NCBI GenBank assembly: GCA_027335515.1
Contig: DAHWHT010000190.1
Location: forward strand, 1 to 9,846
Origin: Clostridia bacterium
GTDB taxonomy: Bacteria; Bacillota_E; RBS10-35; JAJYVN01
Length of the DNA: 9,846 bases
Reading direction: 5' to 3'
In this document: positions 3,804 through 9,846 of the stretch, piece by piece
Position numbering within the stretch: the first letter of the stretch is position 1
Layout of the letters: every line of letters starts with the position of its first letter
Notes under the pieces: generated by a model
Told to the model about the DNA's origin: nothing
The model's input: only the letters and a program-made list of their open reading frames with translations
Database searches by the model: none
Position numbers and translations under genes: made by a program

Positions 3804-5963
3804 ATGCCGCTGACGCCGTCTGATCTTCTCCGATTCCTGCTAGAGTTCGCGTTGCTGCTGGCGTGTGCTCGCGGATTGGGCGAGGTGGCACGCCGGCTGA
3901 ACCAGCCCCAAGTCATCGGGGAACTCCTGGCCGGGGTTGTCCTGGGTCCATCCCTGGTCGGCGCACTCTTCCCAGGCCTCTTCGCGTCGGTCTTCCCCGC
4001 GCAAGGGCCGCAACCCCTGCTCTTGCAGTTGATTGCGCAGATCGGCGTGATCCTATTGCTCCTGCTCAGCGGGATTGAGGTGGATCTTCCGCTGGTGCGG
4101 CGCAAAGCGAAACCGGCCATCTTAGTAGCGCTGGGCGGCGTGCTGGTGCCGTTTCTCTGCGGCTACGGACTTGCTACGCTATTACCAGCCGCTCTGCTAG
4201 CCCACGCGCATGCACGCCCCGTTTTCGATCTCTTCGTGGCCACCGCGATGTCCATCTCCGCCATACCCGTGATCGTGAAGATCCTCCTCGATATGAACTT
4301 GATGCGTCGCGACGTGGGTCAACTGACCTTGGCGGCCGGGGTCATCAACGACGCGACCGGATGGTTTCTGCTAGCCCTAGTGGCCGGGATCGCGACCGCC
4401 CACGCCGTACCGGTGAATACACTAGCCCTGTCCATCTTTGGAACCCTGGCCTTCGCCGTGTTCTGCTTTACCGTGGGGTATCGGGTCATCCGCGCCCTCG
4501 TGCACTGGGTCGACGACCACTTCGCTGGTGAGAGTGCCACGCTCACCGTGGTCCTGTTGGTCGGACTGGGGGGCGCTGCGGTTACGCAGGCTCTGCACGT
4601 GGAGGCCTTCCTTGGGGCGTTCCTGGTCGGGGTGCAACTCTCTCGCATCCCACGGGTCAGTCGAGTGGCGCGGCGTCAACTTGAGGCGATGACGCTCGGA
4701 GTGTTTGCCCCGGTCTTCTTCGCGGCCGCCGGGCTGAAGGTGGATGTGCCCGCGCTATTGACACCGGGCCTGCTCATCGCGCTGGTGGCGGTGGTGACGG
4801 TGGCGTGTATCGCCAAGTTCGCCGGCACATACTTCGGTGCGCGATTGGCTGGACTGTCACCGTGGGTCTCGGCGGCTCTCGGCTCCGGCATGAACGCGCG
4901 AGGTGCGGTGGAGATCATCGTTGCCACCGTCGGATTGCAAATGGGTGTCCTGACCATCCCAATGTACTCGATCATTGTTGCTATGGCGGTGGCGACGTCG
5001 GTCATGGCACCGCCACTGCTGCGCTGGACCCTGCACCGGGCACCTGCCGATCCGGAGGAAGAGCAGCGGCTGCGGCGCGAGGCTCACGAGGCGCGCAGCT
5101 TCCTGCACGGTCTGCGCCGCATGCTGGTGCCGGTGCGCGACGGCCGTCATGCATTGGTCGCTGGTGAGGTGGTGGGACACCTCGCCGGCGCGCGGTCGGT
5201 CGAGGCGGTTGCCTTGCACGCTCGGCTCAGCGACGACGAAACGGACGTCCAGGCGTTGTCGCGGACCGAGATGTCCACCGGTGCCAATGTTGAGTGGAAG
5301 GAGCGATCGGTTACCACTCGCCGCAGCGGCGTGGTCGACGCCATTCTCGCGGAGGCTGGGCGTGATTACGATCTCTTGGTGCTGGGTGCTGCCGAAATCC
5401 GCCCTGGAGTCGGCGTCTTTGGACGCGTCCTCTTCGGGCAGGTAGTGGATGATGTGCTGCGGAAGACGCCCTGCACGACTTTGGTGTTCCAAGCTCCTCA
5501 GTGGCACCGTTCCGGGGGTAGCGTGCGACGCATCTTGCTTCCCACAAACGGGACCCGAGGCGACTTGCGCGTCGCCGAGTTTGCCTTGGCGCTGGCTCGT
5601 GGCATGGGGGCGGACGTGGTGGCTTTGCACGTGGTCGAAGCCTTTCCGCTGGCAGAGCCCTTTGGCGGTCGTGCCCTGGGGGATCTGCGCGCGGAAGAAG
5701 ACTACGGCTGGCATGCAACACGCGCGGTGAGTCGTCTGGGTGAGGAGGCCGGCGTCGCCGTCCGCTGTGAAGTGCGCACTCGCACGAGTAGCTTGGTCAG
5801 CAAAGAAATCACCAAGTTCGCATCCGAAGAGCACTGCGATCTGATTCTCCTGCATGCGGAGCTGCGCACTTCGACCGAAGAACTCTATTGCGGGCGGACG
5901 GTCGACCAGATCCTTCGTAATGCACGTTGTCCGATGGCGGTTCTCTTTGATCCCGCGCAGTGA
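3804..5963 (+). CDS. CPA2-type cation/proton antiporter with two UspA domains
   Basis: The 719-residue protein has an N-terminal Na+/H+-exchanger domain (residues about 5-413, roughly 12 membrane helices) and two cytosolic universal-stress-protein domains (about 433-564 and 573-719). Antiporter landmarks include QPQVIGELLAGVVLGPSL near residues 34-51, the ion-site motif GVINDATGW with N182-D183, FAPVFFAAAGLKVDV and GMNARGAVEIIVA with R366. It exchanges K+ or Na+ for protons across the cytoplasmic membrane. The Asn-Asp pair and the NARG motif resemble plant CHX and yeast Kha1 rather than the Asp-Asp of electrogenic NapA. No TrkA-N/RCK domain is present, unlike KefC or staphylococcal CpaA. The start is set by GGGGG (3792-3796) seven bases before ATG 3804; earlier in-frame starts fall in the riboswitch region. 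It is a single-gene unit between two hairpin terminators, under c-di-AMP control. Base composition is less GC-rich than the flanks. Confidence 0.93.
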   Translation: MPLTPSDLLRFLLEFALLLACARGLGEVARRLNQPQVIGELLAGVVLGPSLVGALFPGLFASVFPAQGPQPLLLQLIAQIGVILLLLLSGIEVDLPLVRRKAKPAILVALGGVLVPFLCGYGLATLLPAALLAHAHARPVFDLFVATAMSISAIPVIVKILLDMNLMRRDVGQLTLAAGVINDATGWFLLALVAGIATAHAVPVNTLALSIFGTLAFAVFCFTVGYRVIRALVHWVDDHFAGESATLTVVLLVGLGGAAVTQALHVEAFLGAFLVGVQLSRIPRVSRVARRQLEAMTLGVFAPVFFAAAGLKVDVPALLTPGLLIALVAVVTVACIAKFAGTYFGARLAGLSPWVSAALGSGMNARGAVEIIVATVGLQMGVLTIPMYSIIVAMAVATSVMAPPLLRWTLHRAPADPEEEQRLRREAHEARSFLHGLRRMLVPVRDGRHALVAGEVVGHLAGARSVEAVALHARLSDDETDVQALSRTEMSTGANVEWKERSVTTRRSGVVDAILAEAGRDYDLLVLGAAEIRPGVGVFGRVLFGQVVDDVLRKTPCTTLVFQAPQWHRSGGSVRRILLPTNGTRGDLRVAEFALALARGMGADVVALHVVEAFPLAEPFGGRALGDLRAEEDYGWHATRAVSRLGEEAGVAVRCEVRTRTSSLVSKEITKFASEEHCDLILLHAELRTSTEELYCGRTVDQILRNARCPMAVLFDPAQ

Positions 5964-5984
5964 TTCTGGCGCATAACGTAGATG

Positions 5985-6025
5985 ACACGCAAAGGGGCGG
6001 CCCACGAGGCCGCCCCTTTGCGTGT
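5985..6025 (+). terminator. 18-bp palindromic terminator, probably bidirectional
   Basis: ACACGCAAAGGGGCGGCC (5985-6002) pairs perfectly with GGCCGCCCCTTTGCGTGT (6008-6025) around a CACGA loop. It starts 21 bases after the antiporter stop. The GC core is flanked by AAA and TTT, so it could end transcripts from either side, though the T-run is only three bases. The core and the loop match the weaker palindrome at 3372-3411. The next gene's ribosome binding site begins five bases after the stem, so that gene needs some read-through or a promoter I cannot see. Confidence 0.75.
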
Positions 6026-6045
6026 TCGCAAGGAGGGACTGGGGG

Positions 6046-6450
6046 ATGCGGTGGCAGGTGGCCTCCGGGGTGGTCGCCATCCTGGCGCTGCGGGGCGGAG
6101 TGGCTTTGGCGGCCTGGACCTTTCCGGCAGGGGGCGCGGCTCAGCACCATGCCGTCGTCGCGTCGTCCACGGGCCGGCCGCTGCGACACCCGGAGCCGAC
6201 CTACATCTGGCACGGCATCCGCGTGCCGGTGGGCGCCTGTGGGGCGGAGGTCCATGGCCGGCCGTGGGTGTTGGCTTGCACGGATCCGCGCGTGGCGGCC
6301 TATCGGCGGCAGCGGGCACACCAGCACGCTGTTCGCCGGGATGAGTGGGCCGCGGTGGCGGTGGCACTGGTGGGGCTCGGCGCGGGGGGCGCCTTGGTTG
6401 CGGTGCGCCGACGCCGGCGGCGGCGCGATCGGAGGATGGTCGATGCGTGA
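6046..6450 (+). CDS. Small membrane protein with hydrophobic ends and Arg-rich tail
   Basis: I do not recognise this 134-residue protein. It begins with a hydrophobic segment (about residues 5-26, VASGVVAILALRGGVALAAW) that could be a membrane anchor or a signal peptide, and has a second at about 101-119 (WAAVAVALVGLGAGGALVAV) followed at once by a run of arginines. This predicts a roughly 75-residue extracellular loop with the two cysteines C65 and C78, which could form a disulfide, and a cationic cytoplasmic tail. The start is set by AAGGAGGG (6030-6037) eight bases before ATG 6046. The next gene starts eight bases before its stop, so the two are co-translated. Its place at the head of an operon that ends in a secreted FN3 protein suggests a role at the cell surface; this is inference only. 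Confidence 0.75.
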   Translation: MRWQVASGVVAILALRGGVALAAWTFPAGGAAQHHAVVASSTGRPLRHPEPTYIWHGIRVPVGACGAEVHGRPWVLACTDPRVAAYRRQRAHQHAVRRDEWAAVAVALVGLGAGGALVAVRRRRRRRDRRMVDA

Positions 6451-6913
6451 CGCCGTGCAGCGATGCCTGGACGCGCTTGGTGGGCGCACCGACCGGTTGA
6501 CGTTGGTGCGGGCCGCGGTCGACCAGGCGCTATGGGACCCGGGCGAGATCGACTTGGCGCAGCGTTACGCGGTGGCGCATGTGGCTGTGGAATGCCACCG
6601 CCTGGTCCTGGGGTCCGACGCCGGCGGCCTGCCGTATGCCGGGGTCATGTCGGGCCCGGCGCGCGTTGTGTACCTCCGTCGCGATCTCTGGCGGGCGGCC
6701 GACTACCGGGCGCGGTTACGGGCTGTGGAGGAGCAACGAGTCGCGCTGGATGTGGAGGCGGCGGCCTTGCGCGACGAGTGCCGGCGACGGTGGGGCGCCA
6801 AGTGTCCGCTGGCCCCGCGGGGATGCGACCAGTGCGGCGTCGAGGACTCTGGGATCGCGGTGGGGCGGGTGGCGGTCGATTCCGGTGAGGGGGTGCGCGG
6901 GGATGGCGGATGA
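6443..6913 (+). CDS. Four-cysteine helical protein of unknown function
   Basis: The 156-residue product has no signal peptide or membrane segment and matches no family I know. The N-terminal two thirds look helical. A charged stretch (about residues 80-118, including RARLRAVEEQRVALDVEAAA) may form a coiled coil and runs into a cysteine cluster, C113-x7-C121-x6-C128-x2-C131, which looks like a zinc site. The last 20 residues are Gly/Val-rich and probably disordered. ATG 6443 is set by GGAGG (6431-6435) seven bases upstream and overlaps the previous gene by eight bases; its own end overlaps the next start by eleven. Such tight packing between a membrane protein and a secreted giant argues for a shared function, perhaps a cytosolic partner or a regulator. 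The gene is real with good confidence; its role is unknown. Confidence 0.75.
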   Translation: MRDAVQRCLDALGGRTDRLTLVRAAVDQALWDPGEIDLAQRYAVAHVAVECHRLVLGSDAGGLPYAGVMSGPARVVYLRRDLWRAADYRARLRAVEEQRVALDVEAAALRDECRRRWGAKCPLAPRGCDQCGVEDSGIAVGRVAVDSGEGVRGDGG

Positions 6914-9846
6914 CCGTATGGCCTGGTGGGGACGGGCGGTGATCGGCGTGGGTGCGGCGGTCGCTGTGCTCGCGGTGGCCGCGCCGGCCGCTTTGGCCAA
7001 CAGCACGACGTACACGACGGGCGGATGGCAACAGCAGTCTGGGATGACGGAGGTCCCCGGAGGCACCTGCAACGTGGGCACGGTCTCTGGGTCGCCGTCC
7101 CCGGTGGTGGGTGGCGGTCAAAGCAACGGGTCGTCCTACATCCAATGGGCATTCAGCTACCTCAACACCAACGTCACGCTGCCCGGCGGCGCGACATTGA
7201 TCGGCGGCACCGTATCGGGCACGGTAGCTGAAGCCGCCGTGAGCGGCCAGCCTGTGGCGTCAGCGGGTAGCTACTACGTCGGGGTGTTTGACGGCTACGA
7301 CAACGCTCAACCGCAGGTGCAAGGCGCTCAGTGCTTAGCCCCATACGCCTACGCCACCGCCAGCGGCACACTGGGCTTCCCGGGCAACCAGGGCAATGTC
7401 ACTTTCAGTTTCGACGGGTACAACCTAATCCAGGGCTTTCTCGGCAACGGGGCCAACGGGGCGAATGCCGAGGCCCTGTCTGTTGGCAATGGTTCCATCT
7501 GGTACGCGCCGACCTCTGCCGTCACGCTGGTGGAGCAGTATGCGTACACCCCGAGCGGGATCACACCCTCCCACGTGGCCGCGGGCAACGGCACAGAGAC
7601 CTACATCACCTGGAACGCCAATGGCAACAACTCGGGCACCGTCTACGACCTACAACGGGAGACCATAGATTCCTCGGGCGGTGTGTCTTCTGGGTGGACG
7701 ACGATCTACCAGGGCACGGCGACCAACTTCACCACGACGGATCAGGCGTGTGGTGTCGGCTACGTGTATCGGGTCAACGTGCCCGGCCCGGACGCCGCTA
7801 CACCCTGGGACACGTCGGCGCAGTGGGACGGGTATCCCTGCAGCGTGTCCTTCAACAGCGCCACCACGACGGGCATCACCGTATCGTGGCCCGAGGTGAC
7901 GCCGCAGACGCTGCCTGAGGTCGCGTGGTGCGAGGAGAACACGCCAGCCGGTGGGGTGTCCTGCTCGCAGCAACGCGTCGACCTCGGCGCGGGGACGACG
8001 AGTGTGACCCTGACCGGCCTGACGCCCAACGCGGAGTATGCCGTGTGGGCATGCTCGCAGACGAACCCCTGGGGCTGCCCGGAACTCAATGCGTGGACGT
8101 ACGCGGCGCAACCCACCTTGAGCCCAAACAACCACGTGTCAGGGTTGTCCTACGATCAGCAGCCGTTCACCTGGACTACGGCGGGCAACGCGCCCGGCAC
8201 CGTGTATGTCTTTCAACAGGGGACTTTCGCTCCGAGCGGAGCCTGGCAAGGAGGCACGGTCATCTATAGCGGCACCGCGACTTCGGCCACAGCTAACCAG
8301 AGCGCTGGCGCCAGTTATGGCTACAACGTGTGGGCAAACAACGCCGGTTATGGCGATGGGACCCCGGCGTCCAACGGCGTTCCGGTCCAGGTGGCGCCGT
8401 CGCCGAGCATGACGGCCACCGGGTCCACCACCGCGACTGTCGACTGGCCAGTGGTGGCCGGCGAATCGCAGACCGGGGTGCAGTGTGGCCCCTGGGGCGG
8501 CAACCTTAGTTACCAGGGCACCAGCACGTCGACGAGCTGGCAGGTGACCGGCCTGACTCCGAACACAGGCTACTACTGCGCGATCTACGCCGTGGCGAGC
8601 AACCAGGGAATCCAGTGGTGGCAGCAGTCTGCGGAGACGACGACGGATGCCGCCCAGCCGACGGGGGCCACCCTGGGAAGCCTCACACAGACCTCCGTCA
8701 CCATGTCATGGTCGGCGGTTGGCAACCCGGGGGGCACGCAGTACAACGCGGTCTTGTACAAGTGTGCTGACACCGCAAACTCCGTGGCAGGCTCGGGGTG
8801 GACCACGGCGACCTCCTGGCAAGCGGCCGGCCTGCAGCCAGGGACGTGCTACACCGGATGGGTGCAGGCGCGTAACAGTGCGGGCGCCGGGACGGGCGTG
8901 GACTGGACGCAGCAGGCCCCGACAGTGCCTGCTCAGCCGAGCGGCTTCACCGGGGCGGACGGCGGTCTGGGTTGGTCGCCGAGCTCCGGCCGTGGCTATG
9001 CCACCCTGTCGTGGAACCCGGTGGCAGGGGCGACGGGGTATGACGTGCTGGTGTGGGACGGGACGACCTACGAGTCGTTTGACGTCGGCACGGCGACCTC
9101 GTGGAGCAGCGAGCAGGCGGCCATCTACCCGCCGGATGCCTCGCTGTATCCGAACGTGGCGGAGGCGAGCCAGAGCCCGCCCGTGTTCTCGCACTCGGCG
9201 GGCGGGCTGAACCTGCGCGACCTGCCCCTGGATCTGTACTGCACCACCGGAACCTACTACTGCACCCAGAATCCCCCGCAGAACTACTGGTTCGCCGTGG
9301 ACGCCTACAACGCTAGCGGCAACAGCGACGCCTTCCAGGGCGGATGTGCCGGGGATTGCTACCAGCCCACGCTGCCGCTGCAGACCGACCCCGGCGCCCC
9401 GACCGTCACCGATTGGAGCGTGAACGGCGGGGCGGCCTACACGTACTCGTCCACGGTCCCGTACACCCTGACCGCTGCCGAGGGGACATCCGGCATCGCG
9501 ACCCACGCGCTGTCTAACAACGGTTCCACATGGACCCAAATCGGCAACAACGACGGCTGCGTGGTTGGCCAGGTAGCGCCCTGTTCCACCATACTCAACT
9601 CTGCGGGCACTTGGGCCCTGACGCCTGGGCCCGGCGCCAAGACGGTCTATGCGCGGGTCGAGAGCGCCGCAGGTGTCTGGTCGCCGCCGACCACGACGAC
9701 GGTTTACGTCAACACCGATCAGACTGTGCCCACGGTCGACGTGACCCTCAATGGCGGTGCGGCCGCCTCCGCCAGCACCTCGGTCACCGTGGCCGTCGAC
9801 GTGAGTGACCCCGCCGGTACGGCCGCTGGTGCCACGTGGCAGGCCC
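6903..9846 (+). CDS. Large secreted fibronectin-type-III protein, 3' end beyond window
   Basis: One frame stays open from ATG 6903 to the window edge (981 codons, no stop), so the protein is longer than seen. Residues 1-32 form a Sec signal peptide: charged start, hydrophobic core around VIGVGAAVAVLAVAAP, cleavage after ALA32. The mature part is rich in Gly, Ser, Thr, Asn and Trp. An N-terminal region (33 to about 220) of unknown fold is followed by about six fibronectin-type-III-like modules, near 220-310, 314-403, 405-500, 501-583, 586-678 and 679-815. The clearest carry VTLTGLTPNAEYAVWA, WQVTGLTPNTGYYCAIYA and WQAAGLQPGTCY. Ig-like repeats start near 829 and 940. I count 18 cysteines, mostly inside modules. 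It is probably an adhesin, matrix or surface-layer protein; no catalytic domain is visible. AGGGGG (6888-6893) lies nine bases before ATG 6903; ATG 6918 is an alternative. Confidence 0.85.
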   Translation, partial: MADDRMAWWGRAVIGVGAAVAVLAVAAPAALANSTTYTTGGWQQQSGMTEVPGGTCNVGTVSGSPSPVVGGGQSNGSSYIQWAFSYLNTNVTLPGGATLIGGTVSGTVAEAAVSGQPVASAGSYYVGVFDGYDNAQPQVQGAQCLAPYAYATASGTLGFPGNQGNVTFSFDGYNLIQGFLGNGANGANAEALSVGNGSIWYAPTSAVTLVEQYAYTPSGITPSHVAAGNGTETYITWNANGNNSGTVYDLQRETIDSSGGVSSGWTTIYQGTATNFTTTDQACGVGYVYRVNVPGPDAATPWDTSAQWDGYPCSVSFNSATTTGITVSWPEVTPQTLPEVAWCEENTPAGGVSCSQQRVDLGAGTTSVTLTGLTPNAEYAVWACSQTNPWGCPELNAWTYAAQPTLSPNNHVSGLSYDQQPFTWTTAGNAPGTVYVFQQGTFAPSGAWQGGTVIYSGTATSATANQSAGASYGYNVWANNAGYGDGTPASNGVPVQVAPSPSMTATGSTTATVDWPVVAGESQTGVQCGPWGGNLSYQGTSTSTSWQVTGLTPNTGYYCAIYAVASNQGIQWWQQSAETTTDAAQPTGATLGSLTQTSVTMSWSAVGNPGGTQYNAVLYKCADTANSVAGSGWTTATSWQAAGLQPGTCYTGWVQARNSAGAGTGVDWTQQAPTVPAQPSGFTGADGGLGWSPSSGRGYATLSWNPVAGATGYDVLVWDGTTYESFDVGTATSWSSEQAAIYPPDASLYPNVAEASQSPPVFSHSAGGLNLRDLPLDLYCTTGTYYCTQNPPQNYWFAVDAYNASGNSDAFQGGCAGDCYQPTLPLQTDPGAPTVTDWSVNGGAAYTYSSTVPYTLTAAEGTSGIATHALSNNGSTWTQIGNNDGCVVGQVAPCSTILNSAGTWALTPGPGAKTVYARVESAAGVWSPPTTTTVYVNTDQTVPTVDVTLNGGAAASASTSVTVAVDVSDPAGTAAGATWQA

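Noticed and set aside
4857..6080. 407-residue minus-strand reading frame
   Set aside because: It is antisense to the UspA domains of the antiporter and passes through the terminator palindrome; its His/Gln/Arg-rich sequence is typical of antisense shadow.
7840..9340. Tandem DNA repeats or a CRISPR-like array in the FN3 region
   Set aside because: Similar phrases such as GACCGGCCTGAC recur because the FN3 modules share a protein motif; spacing and sequence vary and the reading frame is continuous.
1..9846. tRNA, rRNA, integrase, transposase or attachment sites
   Set aside because: None were seen on either strand, so the mobile-element idea rests only on the gene types.

Overview
The window is very GC-rich and every supported gene lies on the + strand, with strong GGAGG-type ribosome binding sites and short or overlapping junctions. 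A ydaO-type cyclic-di-AMP riboswitch, a DUF5348-like fragment, a Uma2-family protein and a Sec signal peptide on a large fibronectin-type-III protein fit a high-GC Gram-positive bacterium. A thermophilic or high-GC Firmicutes lineage is my guess, with an actinobacterial or Chloroflexi host as alternatives; no rRNA or other taxonomic marker is present. The short, tightly packed, mostly unfamiliar genes with a RadC-like JAMM protein resemble accessory DNA of a plasmid or integrative element, but I see no integrase, relaxase, replication gene or attachment site.

Region A (1-3343). The 3' end of a DUF5348-like gene overlaps a small membrane protein gene (177-542). About 450 bases of extremely GC-rich, apparently noncoding DNA follow, containing a long nested stem-loop and many short hairpins. 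Next come a stand-alone RadC/JAMM-domain gene (1000-1530), a nucleotide-kinase-like gene whose P-loop has lost its lysine (1588-2085), a YdjM-type membrane metal-dependent hydrolase that is translationally coupled to it (2091-2720), and a Uma2-family PD-(D/E)xK protein (2777-3343).

Region B (3344-6045). This is a self-contained cassette: a hairpin terminator, a leader with a clear c-di-AMP riboswitch (aptamer 3581-3701), and a 719-residue CPA2-type cation/proton antiporter carrying two C-terminal universal-stress domains (3804-5963), closed by an 18-bp palindromic terminator. The two terminator palindromes share the same core and loop and so bracket the cassette. c-di-AMP controls potassium and osmotic balance in many Gram-positives, so this unit most likely adjusts monovalent-cation flux to second-messenger level.

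Region C (6046-9846). Three genes with overlapping ends run off the window: a small protein with membrane segments at both ends and an Arg-rich tail, a soluble four-cysteine protein, and a secreted, cysteine-containing protein of at least 981 residues built of fibronectin-type-III-like modules. The layout suggests one transcript making a surface-exposed adhesin or matrix protein with two small partners.

The most interesting items are the riboswitch-antiporter pairing and its unusual expression platform, the structured noncoding block upstream of the RadC-like gene, the paired palindromes around the cassette, the P-loop-dead kinase homologue, and the three-gene surface-protein operon.
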